A DNA stretch of 64,000 bases from Trichostrongylus colubriformis. Taxonomy: Eukaryota > Nematoda > Chromadorea > Rhabditida > Trichostrongylidae. Made by a program: the position numbers and the translations under genes. The stretch spans positions 30,632,716 to 30,696,715 of the forward strand of contig OZ022258.1 of assembly GCA_963978905.1 (NCBI GenBank), written 5' to 3'. Position 1 is the first letter of the stretch; each line of letters starts with the position of its first letter. Positions 52,239 through 64,000 of the stretch are shown here, in pieces. The notes below the pieces were generated by a model that saw only the letters and a program-made list of their open reading frames with translations, did not search any database and was not told the origin of the DNA.

Positions 52239-55139
52239 ATGTTGACTCGACCACATTACGCATCACCAGCTCAGATTCTTTCCAAGAAGCAAACAGCCGT
52301 TCCACCTGCACCGGAAATGGGCGTGCATGACAAAATCTATCAGGAGATGCAGGTGAGACGTGGCCGCGAATTGTAAAACTCAAAGCGAAAATGTCGTGAA
52401 GTTGCTCGTGTCGTAATAAGTGCGGACAGAAGAACGCAATTTACGCCACTTTCTCTGCTCGTCAGCCACTCAATGCAGAAAAAATACATAGAGTCCCTTT
52501 TCTTAGCGGCAATAATTTTAAGCGCTTTATCATATGGGTGTCTTACTGGACCACGGCTCATGATTACTGGAAAAGAAGCATCAGGCGGACCGTCTGTAGA
52601 AGTTTCCGAATCCCCTCCTCCGATATTGGTTCCGACCTCGGAGACGCTGGTGTGGGTAATTTTTGTCGATTATTGAAAAACCCGAAGAAATGAGAAGGGA
52701 TTTCAGCCCTTTCGCAACACTGGGGAGGGGGCGTGGGGGAGGGAGGGGGGGGGGGGGGTGGTGGTGGTGGGTGGCATGGACGACTAGGGCACTTGTGCCA
52801 AGCTTTGGCTATTGCTCCGCCCTCCATTACTACTCGGCCATTGGTGCCCATCGCACCGAAATTTACCCAGCCGATGCGGCTTAAAGGACTCAACACGCAC
52901 ATTTTGACGCTAGATTCGCCGCAGATCATTCTAAAAAGGCTTACGTATAACTACTGCCATTTCGAAAGAAGTCACGGTCAATGGAATTCGACTTTTCTTC
53001 CAAACCTATTTGTGGGTGCAGCATTGAAAAATTTTGTAAATCGAAGTGTCTGTGAAATGAGATAGTCTCGATGTCAGGGACCGCTATCACACACGCCGGA
53101 AACTCCTGGAAACTACGATCATGACGCAATCTTCCAGGAAAATTTGAAGAAAATCAACAAAATGTCAACCACTGTTCCATCGGTGTCAACCGTAAAGGTG
53201 TCTGAGATCAAGCAGGTCAGACCGAATCCTCTTGGATTCTTAGATCGTTGCTATCTGATGCAACTTCAAGAGCTTTCGAAGTCTTGACTTTTTTAGGTTG
53301 AAAGTGAAAACATGTTCATTCAAGCAGCTGATGAATACTAACAAAAAAAATCGCAAGTGCTACAACGTTGTGACTGGCCATTTTCTTTGTCCTCATCCTG
53401 AGTCATCACAGTGTCGCTCCTATTGTCATACGTTGGCATTTCGTCTCACGAAATTCATCCGCTGTCGTGGCCTCAACTCCAGTGCTATCCTTCCATCTTT
53501 TATAGCACTTTACGTTCGCCATCGTGACTCTTCGAACTATAGAGCTCTCTTACTTGGGTGATCTGTCTGTTCTTCTTAACACGTGGCCGTACCATCGCGA
53601 TCGTTTGTACCTTCACCTTCAGCTGGACAGCTACCATCTTCATTCCGTTCTTGCATCCTCGTTCTTAATCCTCACGAGAAGTATGCAGGCACTATACATG
53701 GACCAACAACTCGCTACCAAACCTCATTACAGGCCTTACCACTAGCTGGTACACTCTCCCCAAGAACCTGGGGCACGTCCGTCTCACGGATTTCAGGGAA
53801 CTCTCCCCATCTAACTCATGCCTCATCTGTGCGTCTCTTCACTGCGTGATCCACGATCCACGATCCACTGCGTGATCCACGATATCTTTAGCGGTCAGAT
53901 CGCATATCAGGTGCCGGAAGTAAGCCCGTGACTAATTGTAGGGTTATAAGCATGTTTTTCATGAAAGGGGGCACGGAAGCAATTCAGGATCTGCTCGTGA
54001 ATCACTAGGGATAATTTGGACAAGTCTGGGCTTTGTTTCCATGAAATTTCATTGGAGAAAAAGCGTTCTCGTTTAGCTGAAGTGTGGGCCTACTGAATTA
54101 AGCTGCGACGGCAGTGACACATACATATTTCAGCGACGAGATGTAAATACAGCGAGAAATGAATGATTCGTGGTCAACTGCTTGAACACGGAAGTGCTAC
54201 GTCATTTCCCGCAAGAACAACGTTCCCGCGAAGGGCTCTTTCGTTGATTTCATCTAAAATCGAACTGATAAGAGAGCGAAGATAGTTTAGCAGCCCCGCA
54301 AGAACATGCCTTAGCCAGTCCATCGATCGACGTATTGACATTTTCGTGCAGTTTCCACAAAACTGACTCGTTTCATTCAGAGGCGAATCCAGTAGGATAA
54401 AAACGAGTTTGTGAGTGAACAGCTCCACTCTCATCGCAAGCATTACCAGGTGCGACGATGACAACGACGACGTAGGTAGCATTGATCGCCTAAGTAAACA
54501 CCGACCCGATTCGGCCAATGTTTGGTGGGTACCGCGTTCAACTCGGTCAGCGCATTTTCTACTCCTCTTCGTTGAGGACACGAATCTACAAGTCACGAGA
54601 GCGCAGAGTTCACCTGGGCCTAACGCGCTTGCTGATTGAGCTGCAACTATTTTCTTGGAAATGTGCATGCTTAGGGACGGAACCACTTCAACTATCACTG
54701 GGAAGCAGAGCTATCAGCGATTGTTTTCCACCTTGCTGTATTAAGCGCTTTCAGTTAATGTGCAGATACACTGCTGAACATCCTTTCGGTGTCAGAAAAA
54801 GGTTCTTTCCAAGTTTCATTCGCTTCTATCTCCACAGAATTTTTTTAGCCTTTCTCTTTTTATTTTTGAAGGTCTCTGGATCTAATCCATTTGATGTAAC
54901 CGGTCTTGGAAGTGGCGATATGACAGTTGGGTAATGTAGGCGTAATAGGATTTGTTCCACATCTACTCAGTATTATCCGTTTCGCTCAATGATGTTTGCT
55001 GTTTGATAACATTCACCAGCAGAAGAACTCTGATGGCACTTCACAAGCCTCTACTCAGCTACCCGCCGTTTACCCTCTCTTCCCTGCTTGCTCTCTTCCT
55101 TTTACTAGTGTTATCGGCTCCGGTTTCCACAGCAGCTGA
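52239..55139 (+). CDS. Second multi-exon gene: unknown protein with one hydrophobic segment
   Basis: Exons 52239-52352, 52479-52655, 53078-53215 and 54872-54930 (phases 0-0, 0-0, 0-0, 0-2), with GT-AG borders. The first exon begins with ATG directly after a CCTTTAG acceptor, as at a spliced-leader site, so 52239 may be the start. Exon 2 encodes KKYIESLFLAAIILSALSYG, a possible membrane segment, then an acidic Pro/Ser stretch (VEVSESPPPILVPTSETL). Exon 3 is polar (LKKINKMSTTVPSVSTV) and exon 4 reads VSGSNPFDVTGLGSGDM. A last exon may be 55023-55139 (KNSDGTSQASTQLPAVYPLF, stop TGA), but this needs a weak GTTGGG donor at 54926 instead of the GTAATG at 54931. No family was recognised. Confidence 0.55.
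52725..52775. repeat. G homopolymer and GGT run
   Basis: A run of about 15 G followed by GTGGTGGTGGTGGGTGG lies in the intron 52656-53077 of the second gene. Open frames through it are composition artefacts. Confidence 0.8.
53216..54871. other. Intron of the second gene; 174-codon minus-strand frame of doubtful meaning
   Basis: The frame 54698-54174 (minus) is the longest unexplained one here, but one frame of this length is expected by chance in the window and no motif was recognised. A short direct repeat GATCCACGATCCA.. occurs at 53850-53880. Confidence 0.4.
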
Positions 55140-57140
55140 AGAAGAACTGAGAATCTTGTGCATCAGTTTCGCCATCCATATAATAGTGCACATTTTGATT
55201 CTAAAACTTTTTTCTCGATCCTTTTGAACGTCCGCAGAAAAGTCCGTTGGCTGGACGCCTCATTGCCACCTTTACATTTACCTTTATATTGTCAATGTTG
55301 TTTGTTGTGCTATCAATCATTGTTTCGCCTCATAATCATTCGCCTATTTAATCCTTCAACGACCACAAAACTAGTTGCCTTTTGTTTCCTCGCTCGCGTC
55401 GCGTCCCGTCTAATAACCCTCGGACTGAACCCCACAAGCCCGTTCAAGCAAACAAAGCTGGACCACTGGCCCCGCGCTATTTCCGTGTCCCTTATTTTCC
55501 AGCCTAGACTGGGCGCTTTCTGGTTGCCAGTCAAACTGATCTAGTTTTTCTGGCTATCCCGGTGGCTGTTTGATTGAATCTAATCCTATGCGAGACCGAG
55601 GGCTATTGTATGGGTGACGGGCGGTGATTGCGACCTTCGCCCTCGACCAGCCATTCAGTGATGGCCACATTCGACCGCTGTTCTTTGCGAACATCTCTTA
55701 CATCAGTTTGAACTGTGTGACATTCTAACCGACTATGGCACCGACTATGGCTTCAGCCTTGCCATCAGCCCTTCTTCATCACGTAAAGGCCCTTTCCGGG
55801 TTATGCAAAAATGGCCTACGCTTACGAACTAAACCGATTATTGTCGATGCAAACCAAAAGTGAATCACTCAGCGTTAATACACACGTCAACTGTAGCTGG
55901 TTTCATTTTTTTTTTCGTTTTTCCTCCTCCACTGGAGCAGTGGTCTGAACCGTCGTCCACGATTGCCATTCATCATTTTTAATTTTACCGCACGTTTTCA
56001 GTATTTCCCGTTATCTTCTTTTTCTGCACAACTTTTTTATGAATTTATCATTTCATTCACACTTTTTGGAAACACTTTCGTCCATCACTCCTTGTTTTAT
56101 CGAGTGTTAGTGCTACCGACTGAAATTTCTTTGCCTTTCGACCATTAGATTTACAGAAAAAAACTTGCAAGTACCTTCCAGTAGTGTGAGTACGTAATTT
56201 TCCTTCGTGAAAAAAAAACACGCATTTGGTTAATTCGGATTCCCAATGTTTTGTTTTTGCTTCTTTCAATTCTTCTGAATTTGATCCCATTCTTCAAAAT
56301 CCGCTGCAAATACAGACCCTCCGATCAAACTGAGACCTCCGGTTCCAACAGTCCACTTCCTTTGCGAGGAGCATACCTTCTCGAATGTGCTAATTCTTAC
56401 GTTTTCTAACATTGCTCGTGTACTGGTGTGATGGCCCTCTTGTACCCTGCCGTTGTTCCTCGTTCCCATCTCAACAAGCCGGTTGTAAGCACTCAAGGGG
56501 CAAAGATCTGTGACCAGTCCCCCGAATACATTTACAGGAGGCTTATCAATGAAGTACTTCTAACACTTTTTCGCGAAAAGACTGTTTCGCAACCGCAGAA
56601 CTGTTCGAGATTATGAAGTGGAGTGATATACTTTCCAGTGATCAGTCCTGGAGTGAAATACCTTCCAGTGATGAATCCTATGATACCGGAGCTCTTTTTA
56701 ATGGGTACTGATGGAACTGCTTATGTAACTGCATAACAATGTTGTTTGGTCTGTTGAAGAGCATGAAAATCATGGTACTCAATGGTACTGCAGGGAAGGA
56801 AAAATAGGAAACCAAAATCCTGAGAATGGGAAACTCATCATGGGTCTTTTCTCTGCCTCTGTGCCTTCTTCGAGCACGGTCCATGGGCGAAGTATCCATC
56901 AGAGTCAGGCGAATCTGTGGCATGCTCCGGTCATGCATAGCGCACGATGTTCTTATTTGTGGGAGGAAGTACAGCAGCGAATGGTTCGCGCGCAGGGCAC
57001 TCCCAGACCTCGAGGAAAATAGCCGCTTCATTACGACCTCCTCCCTTTTCTTGGCCTCTAAAATGCCAGTAACTGTTGTCGGATTGCATAATTGCAATGT
57101 GTTTTATTGCAATATATCCCTTTCTGAGGCAAGGATGTAT
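55140..57140. other. No supported gene
   Basis: AT-rich sequence with short overlapping open frames on both strands; no recognisable domain, repeat or splice chain. Confidence 0.45.
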
Positions 57141-57149
57141 TAATTTTAC

Positions 57150-57315
57150 ATTTTGTCACACGGATTTGCGGTGAAATACCCTTTGCTTCTCATCTCCTTA
57201 TTGAAAGTTTGGATTTCAGTGCTTATCGCTGACCTCTGAAGGTACGACCCCCATCCTCCTATGCGGTAATGCGACCCCCTGCCGAGGAATTCTCGATTCT
57301 CAGTGTACCCTGTTC
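57150..57315. repeat. Dispersed repeat family G, second copy
   Basis: Matches 38270-38425: CACGGATTTGCGGTGAAATACC, TTATTGAAAGTTTGG, CAGTGCTTATCGCTGACC and GAGGAATTCTCGATTC. Confidence 0.65.
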
Positions 57316-57319
57316 GCGC

Positions 57320-58240
57320 GCCAGAGTGGGGTTCTGCTGACGAACAAAAGCGCCCCTTTTGCCGCAATACAGTAACATTTAAGCACCCTATGAAATATCT
57401 GCAATCTATCGGATAGGCTGTACACGTCGCATTCCCAGACCTTGGGATCCTATGTGGGAAAAGGGCACCGCTTGTGGGGTGGCCCAGATCGCCCAATTTC
57501 CTATTTTGCATATGCTTGCGAAAAGGTGACAACGAAAATGGTGGACTTTCATGCCAAAATGTAATGAAAGGCCGCACTGTGCCAACCTGGGACTTGTACT
57601 TTTGGGTCAATGTGGGTCACTTTTGGACTGTGTATAAGAGCGCGCGCTGAGGCCGATTTCATACTCCATCGCGATGGTTCTTAATTTGTCAAGCGGGCAC
57701 GCCTGGCTTGCGTGGGGTTGAAGGCGATCGTTCCAGCCCTCACATTATAGTGCTAAGGCAAATTTTGCTCTGAGTGGATATTGACCATAATTTACATAAG
57801 TTTTAATTCAAGCATTCTTGAAAAATTGCACAGGATTAATAAGGCATCGAAGAGGGCGCGGTTGTTTTTGCGACAACATGATACCTTTGTTATGGGAAGT
57901 GATGATAATTCGATTGTAATCTTAATATCTGTATTATTCCGAAGTGACATGATACGCAGCACTATGGAACTGTCTCAGTGATTACCAGTCCGAACCCCGA
58001 CGTCAGAGCAGAGTGGTAAATACATATGTAGAGGGGTGAGCAGTCTAAACATTTTCTGGAGCAAATGACCAAACATGGAAAGCTGATCGGCTAGGTCATA
58101 TGAACAGCAAGCTCTAACAGGATTCATTCCATTGGTCTTTGCGAGTGCCGCGAAGAAAGCCACCTATAAGCAGGGTGGCACGACCCCCATCTGAAGTATT
58201 TCCCTGCGATGCTCGAAGCTCAGGTTAATATTTGGTTATG
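57320..58240. other. No supported gene
   Basis: A TATA-like GTGTATAAGAG occurs at about 57633 but no ORF with coding character follows. The rest is anonymous. Confidence 0.45.
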
Positions 58241-58244
58241 GACT

Positions 58245-59310
58245 CTATTGGCAAGCCCAATCAACTGAAGACCTTGAAGAGTGGGGTTTGAAAGGCCCTC
58301 TCGCTCTTCGAAATGAAAGTTTGCCAGCCATGAGCAATATATCCCACCCACACAAAACTAAATCTCTCCTCTCTTCCTGGTTTTTCCCCTTGCGCCGATC
58401 TTCTAGTTCATCCCCGCCGAGAATAGGTGCTGCAAAATTTTTAACAGTGACATGTGGGCCGACATTTTTGCCTTGTAGCCAGAGCCACGAGCTTTGGCGA
58501 GCATATCGAGTGTGCTCCTCGCTACCTCTGCAGTCATCCAGTACTGCTTGCTGTTCATTATTGTGAAAAAAATTTTTCCTTCCTTGCTCTTCCCCCATTG
58601 CTCTGTAAGAGGACGTGAGTTCGTAATTGCCTCCAGCTCGGCCTACGTTTTTCCTGGCGTCAGGTCAAGAGGCTCTGCATAGGAGTGTAGTCTGTTCTAT
58701 TCCAAAAGTCCTCCTTCCGTCACCAACCTGACGATGTCCAACAAGCGCACTGCATTTTCATCGATGTTTTCGAGAACGGAAACCTCCCATGATTCGGCGA
58801 GTGGGATGACCATAACTGGATTCGGTTTTGTAAATTTTATATTCATATGCTCCCCATTCGTAGCAACAGAGAGTTCGTTATCAGTAAACAATTGACTGAT
58901 TGAAGTGACAGATTTCGTTATGAGAAGTCATGGAACGGTTCACCTTGGACTCCCACTCCCGAAACAAATGAAGGCGATCACAAAACCCTGAAAAGCTGGA
59001 TGGCGTCGGTCTCTGAGCGAAGGTACTTAAGGTACTTAACATTGATTCACGGCTCTTCCATTCTGAAGGTCCATCGAGTCGTTTTTCCTCATAAACAAGT
59101 GTGTACTAACGAGATTACACCCCAGCGTGGAAGCATCTGCTGTGGCATATTCCGTAGAACAGTTACTCTCCTGTCTCATAAGCCCTGTGACGAGCAACAC
59201 CTACCGTCTCTGCCATGCCGATGACCTCGGGCTTGGTCTTTCCAATCTGTATCGCCATATTTTCTATAAAATCTCCTGAACGAGCGTTCACTTGGAAGCC
59301 TTTCTTTGAT
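58245..59310 (-). pseudogene. Heavily deleted RTE relic
   Basis: Minus-strand pieces occur in RTE order. At 59300-59163: NARSGDFIENMAIQIGKTKP, then EVIGMAET and RAYETGE, matching the start of the endonuclease. At 58860-58720: ESWEVSVLENIDEN, matching the linker after the endonuclease (EDS(V)I-ENID in the 17.1 kb region). At 58600-58245: a stretch with EEHTRYARQSS, comparable to the segment before the reverse transcriptase. The endonuclease core and reverse transcriptase are missing. Confidence 0.6.
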
Positions 59311-60130
59311 AGCGACGGAACCCAATTTATAACATACACCATGTATACATATGTACATGTAGTTGGTCTCAGCAAATTTAGTCTGCCTGAGGTGTAAGCC
59401 AGACTGTGTTACGAGAGCTGGATATAGTCGGGATAGCTGCTGTTTTGAGGGGACAGCGAGGCTTTCACCACTAGAAGCGATACTGAAACGCTTTTGATAT
59501 TTTCTCATCGCCTCTAATACAAGCTTCTGGCTGATCGAAGCATGGTACCAATCACACCACCTGTGTACTCGGAGCCGAAGCAACAGACATGTTGGGTATT
59601 CTAACATGCTTGCATACGTGTTCGTTCCGTCTTGATTCACCTGACTACAGCCTCAACCCTCATAATGCCTGACTAGTCCGCGAAAACGAAGCCAATTTTT
59701 AGTTTCTACAATTTCGTTTTGGCTCTACAAGCGAAATCTTGTTTCACAAGCGACCATTTCTCGCAGATGGCTGTTTTGTTCGGCATCACAGCCACCTGCG
59801 CCATTCTCATGATGCGTCATCGCAATTTTCTCATCAACACATGCGCTAAATAGGGCGTGACCAGTTGAGTTTCCTAAAATATTACAGAAACAGCCGATGA
59901 AATTAGACATACCAGAAATCCCCTAGGACTTACGTGCATTACCCGTGGTGCTAGATCTGCCCAATGGTCTGTCTGAAAGCCGCTCCACTTTGATAACTTG
60001 TCTTCCTAACGAGACCGGGAGCCGTTATGTAGCCCCAACCAGGATTATTTTCAGGAGTGCTTGCTTTTTTGAAATCTACTATTAACGCAACGAGCGAAAA
60101 AATTGTTCTTCTGCTTACTTACATGAACAG
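59310..60130. other. No supported gene
   Basis: Short frames only; no motif or repeat recognised. Confidence 0.45.
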
Positions 60131-60135
60131 ATTTA

Positions 60136-60280
60136 GGTTGCGTTCATACTCTGCGGTGCCGTTTCCGCTTTTGCCAACCTGCCTCGTTGCCTGCGTCCTC
60201 TCTGCACCTCCTCCGTGCCACTTTGCCTAGCTGCCTGTGAACGCAGGCACGCCTTCCGAGCGCTGAGTGTGAACGCGACC
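60136..60280. mobile_element. Small MITE of the GCGTTCATA family
   Basis: GGTTGCGTTCATACTCTGCGG at the left and GTGTGAACGCGACC at the right are inverted; the interior (TGCCTGCGTCCTCTCTGCACC) matches 32554-32728. Confidence 0.7.
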
Positions 60281-61060
60281 TTTGATCACCGCAAACCATG
60301 CGTGAAGCCTTGTGTCAGAGAACGATGAAATTAGCCAAAGAGAGACCCTCCAAATCATTCACTGAGGCCTGCACGTATGCACGTAAAGGAATGAAATCAA
60401 GGTTTAAAACGAAACTTATAGCAATGTGGTAGGTACACATGGACAAGCATATTTTCAAGTGACGAAGGGTGGAAAACTGATAGGAGGGTAACCCGTTGGC
60501 TGAAGTTGTAACAGTTGCCTGGCGACGATTCAAGTGGGTGCGTTTCTCAGTTCTTGGTATAAAGGTAAGAGCATTCTACTCGTTCTCTCATGGCCCTCAC
60601 AGCGTGAGGACTCTTATGAAATGGTTTTGTTGGAGAAAAACCACACAATTCTGTGCGCAATGTGTTCAGGGCAACTTGGGTGACACAGATATGGTAATCT
60701 TTGCTGTGAAACATAATATTTGTGAATGCAATGAAGAAGTTCGAGACGGTCTCCCGAGGAGAATGATAGGTAGCATCCAGACACTTATGAATAAGTTAGC
60801 GGCTGCTTACGCCATTCTTTACCACCACATGAAAGTCGGTAGACACTTTTTAGCACAAACATGATGTATTCCAAAGCCAGGTACCGCTCCTCTCTTTTTA
60901 TAACTTTCCTGCTATTCCCTGCCAACGTCCATAAAATGGTGTAAGTGTGGTGTGAGAGCCGTTTTCAATGCTGACCTTCCTATTTCGAAACCACAGACCA
61001 TGAGATGTCAATGGCAGTGCGTCATCTGCTCTTTGCACCATAAACCATCCTTGTCGAGGG

Positions 61061-61577
61061 TCATAAAAACTGCACGACTCCAACGCGGTCATGACGCAGC
61101 TTTTTTGGAACTGTGATTCGAATAGATTGGTTATGACGAGTGGAATCCTCACTGTGAGCGGTCAATCGGTCCTCGAGATCGAACAGGTGGTGGGTAACAA
61201 CGCGGCGATTGACCATACAAGTCAAAAGTAGTGGGTCATACCAATAGTGAGGTCGCTTTTTCAGAAGAACATTTTCCCATAAAAACACAGGTTTTTGCAG
61301 CGTGTATAATATTTGGAAGAGATTTTCCTGCCTTACAAATGGCATGTTCAATTTCTGTGTGCGTCAAGATGGGGTCCATTTTCAGGCTAGCGAAATGGTT
61401 GGTCTGATCGACAAAAATTGACCAAACTGACCAAACTGGCAATGTGTTTCGTAATTTCCCGACATCTTCTGCGAGTTCCACCAATTGGTTGCTCAGGAAG
61501 TCATGTGGCTCATTTTCCGCATTTAGCTTTTCTGCTACAACTCGGTGATTTTTGACAGTTTCTTCTAAACGAGGCAA
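61061..61577 (-). other. Unidentified minus-strand reading frames
   Basis: Frame 61577-61236 reads LPRLEETVKNHRVVAEKLNA and onward, a charged, probably helical stretch. Frame 61351-61061 continues in another phase with KKRPHYWYDPLLL and RVVTHHLFDLEDRLTAH. The two overlap and would join by a frameshift near 61250 or by splicing that I could not place. Either a decayed retroelement or a host gene fragment; no domain recognised. Confidence 0.3.
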
Positions 61578-61579
61578 GA

Positions 61580-62915
61580 AAATTTCATCAACTACTCAGG
61601 TAAAAGAGTGGTGAGAAGTCAAGTAAAGGTCATGATAGGCAGCAAAAACTTGTATTTTTAGGGGGATTTTTGTTTGAATGAAGGTTACTACTTATGAATT
61701 TGTTTGAATGAAGGTTACTACTTATGAAATGACCTAATAGCTGCTAGTCAATAGGAGAAACGAGTCATTTCTAGTCTTCCACTATGATTATGCTCCTCCT
61801 GAAGATTGACGGTTATCTCCTTCTCACACAATCAGATTCTGTGCGAACACGAACTCCTGCTCTTGTTCTCCATCCTCTGCGTAAACTTCTGACGGCTACG
61901 GAATGATTGATCTAGGAAGGACGGGGCTAATGCATAATGGTATTAGGTTTCGAGCGTCATTCGCGCCCGTCACCATCCTCCCTACTCTTTAATGATTGTT
62001 ATTTTTCCGATTCGCTTACTGGTGCACCATTTCTAGTCAGAAATCATCACTGGTCGCGCTTCATGGACACGGGGAGGTGGGGGCAGAAATGGTCCATTTC
62101 CTTTCAAGCTACTTCAGTTCTCAGTAATAGTAGAAACAAGACCTTCACCCCGGCCCAAAATGGTTTCTCCATATCGTTCCCAGCCTTATCGCCCTGTTTA
62201 GTGTTTGCTAGGATCTAAGTTTTCATGCATTGACCTATAATGTATCCCCTATCCTTGTAACGTTTCCCTTTTTTAGAAATTGCTGGGTGTGTGCTGGCAG
62301 ACAGGGCAGAAAATCTGCTGGACGTCTTATCGCACGATGCGATGGGTGTGAACATGGTTCACCGTAGTGGTTCGCCCCTAGAAAGATTACGTCTAAAAGA
62401 AGGTGCATTACACCGTAATGGCTTTTGGGCCCAACTAATACGGTGCCTCTATCTCGCACCCATCGCCTTGTACGGCTCACGCCACGACCGCAACGCGAAT
62501 TTTCTGTTCTAGTGGCAAACACCCTCAAAAACCTTATACAATGCATAAAAGTCAAGGATGCCGCATAGGGGCATCATAGCACAATTGATGCTGCCCGCAG
62601 TAGATTGCCGGGATAATTAAAGACAACGGATGTGGCAATTTTTGTCTACGGTGAGATCTACCCGAACCCTTGCAGATCGTTAGGTTGCAGACATTGCACA
62701 CACGACACCTTGCTAAGACGTCGAGTGTGACTTCACTAGATTTTTTAAGCCATAAACAGGTTTTTTCTTACCCTTTCGCTTATTTTCCATTCACTGTTTC
62801 CCTTGATTGCTGCTGTTTCTGGTTTCGCTTATTTCACATCATCATGAATGAATGAGATACATCCTACGAGACAACAAATGACACTTCCGCCAGCAAGCAA
62901 CGCGAAAAGGTGATG
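61580..62915. other. No supported gene; short 2x tandem repeat at 61668-61730
   Basis: TTTGTTTGAATGAAGGTTACTACTTATGAA is present twice in tandem. A piece at 62450-62520 is related to 9400-9470. No gene is supported. Confidence 0.45.
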
Positions 62916-62919
62916 TTGC

Positions 62920-63010
62920 ACTCCCAAGAGATACATGGGAGATGCGAATACAGACCACAACCTCGCGTTTTTGAAAACGGGTTTCTCCACCGATTACCGC
63001 TTCTAACTTC
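62920..63010 (-). repeat. Partial family A repeat, reverse orientation
   Basis: GATGCGAATACAGACCACAACC, CGCGTTTTTGAAAACGGG and CCACCGATTACCGCTTCTAAC match the family A core on the opposite strand. It abuts a forward family B copy. Confidence 0.7.
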
Positions 63011-63054
63011 GACCATGTACCTCATCCTTCCGACCCCTGTCGTTTCTATTAAAT

Positions 63055-63580
63055 GCGCTTCAGGGGAAATTTGGACGAAAAGTAAAAGAAGTAGTGAATA
63101 TGAAAGCCGACATGCCTAGTAAGAGGACAGTGGAGAAAAAACGGATGGCAATGGCCAAAAACCCGAGAAATAGGACCCCTTCCCACCGTTGGCTCTAGGC
63201 GCGGACGACCTTTCCCTCAAGAGGCGGGTAGTCCGCATAGGTTTTCCATTGGCATTACCAAGACGTAAACATGAAGGGATGTTCGGAAATGCGACAGCAT
63301 CTATTTCATGTGGTGAGCTTAAAGCTAAAAGTGAGAAAGCGCGCTGCGATAATTTCAATCCTGCCGATCTCTTTGACCAACATCACAGTGACCAACCACT
63401 AATTACGTCGCCTGGAGGCGGGCTGCCCTAAACCAAGGCGGCTTGCCCTGACCAGGCCGCCTCCGCCACAGCTCAAGGGGACGCCTTCCGTTCTTCACTA
63501 AATGATTCCTTTTGGGATTTCTTATCACCCACATTACCCCTAACACTGTCTTTAAAGCAGATGGTTCCAAAGGGATTTGA
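63055..63580 (+). repeat. Dispersed repeat family B, copy 3
   Basis: Same landmark order as the copies at 6.56 and 30.06 kb, from CAGGGGAAATTTGG to CATTACCCCTAACACTGTC. Confidence 0.8.
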
Positions 63581-63584
63581 GTGA

Positions 63585-64000
63585 CCACTACGAGTCTCTT
63601 TGAAACGGTCAAGCTTTGCAGAAGGATCGTCAGTAGGTGGTGGGTCGTTCTTGATTGGAAAAAGAAACCGTATTCTGTGTATGATGGTATGATGTGACGC
63701 TTCACCATAAAGATTTCACAGCGCAGTTGCGCTGCTTTTGTCCCTTATATATCAGGTTATAAGAAGTCTTTGCGACATTTTTGTAACCTTTTTCTTTTTC
63801 CATATCTGTCCTTAAATCGAAAAAGTCTCTTATTTCTGGAAATTTGTTAATTACATTTACAGCGCCTTTGCGTTTAAAGGAATCGTCCAAGGAGAATGAG
63901 TTGTGTTACCCATATATTTATGTTGTAATTGCCTAATGTTGGCCTCATGCAAAATTTCACGTGAAAAAATGTGAATCTGGCTGAGATACAGCACCACAAA
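63585..64000. other. Window end: no supported gene
   Basis: A TATATATCAGGTTATAAGAAG at about 63746 looks vaguely like a mariner terminus, but nothing else supports an element within the window. Confidence 0.4.

Noticed and set aside
54174..54698. 174-codon minus-strand frame, briefly considered as histone-like together with a FVEDTNLQ string on the other strand
   Set aside because: One frame of this length is expected by chance in the window, and no histone fold order could be followed on either strand.
57625..57700. TATA-like promoter followed by a GC-rich start
   Set aside because: No downstream reading frame or RNA gene could be recognised.
63740..63800. Possible mariner terminus
   Set aside because: Only a short resemblance to a mariner end, with no matching inverted end or transposase in the window.
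1..64000. CRISPR arrays, bacterial operons or rRNA genes
   Set aside because: No spacer-repeat pattern, Shine-Dalgarno-led gene clusters or rRNA sequence was seen; introns and transposon types show a eukaryotic (nematode) source.

Overview
The window looks like nuclear DNA of a parasitic nematode, most probably a strongylid (hookworm-like) worm. The evidence is many small exons joined by GT-AG introns (several under 120 bases), acceptors of the nematode type ending in TTTCAG, a small secreted ShK-type gene, a near full-length RTE-class non-LTR retrotransposon, mariner relics and a dense layer of foldback/MITE repeats. No bacterial-type operon, rRNA or intact tRNA gene was seen. The species call is inference from element types, not from a search.

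Layout. 0-4.6 kb: RTE fragment, mariner relic, a small MITE and a ~140-bp tandem block. 4.9-27.5 kb: one long plus-strand gene of at least 22 exons, whose introns hold repeats, a 1-kb foldback element, the RTE element (15.1-18.5 kb), a short MBT-like gene fragment (19.4-19.7 kb) and two more decayed elements. 28.7-31.7 kb: repeat-rich, with exon-like pieces on the minus strand and a decayed copy of the MBT-like exon. 31.9-38.2 kb: a 6.3-kb palindrome with two ~2.47-kb arms, each carrying an intact two-exon ShK gene; a broken mariner sits in the spacer. 38.2-49 kb: repeats, a possible small plus-strand gene (39.8-41.0 kb), minus-strand exon-like pieces (41.7-42.1 kb), a Penelope-like RT relic and a CR1/Jockey-like LINE fragment (47.3-48.6 kb). 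49.6-52.0 kb: ~245-bp tandem array followed by a ~140-bp repeat with CAGA/CA tail. 52.2-55.1 kb: a second multi-exon plus-strand gene. 55-64 kb: mostly anonymous sequence with an RTE relic and dispersed repeats.

The long gene is the main host feature. Its exon phases fit across the model (one junction needs a 17-nt microexon or an alternative donor), and the predicted protein is acidic, low in hydrophobic residues and full of short QT(D/E) motifs. One 1053-nt exon alone carries 24 of them at a 14-residue spacing, 22 being TQT. This is the anchor of the binding motif of the dynein light chain LC8 (DYNLL), so the protein looks like a multivalent LC8 scaffold.

The palindrome is the second notable object. 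Its outer ends match the terminal inverted repeats of the 1-kb foldback element in the long gene's intron, and both elements are flanked by 3-base direct repeats (TCA and TTA). It can be read as a giant foldback transposon carrying a secreted-protein gene in each arm.
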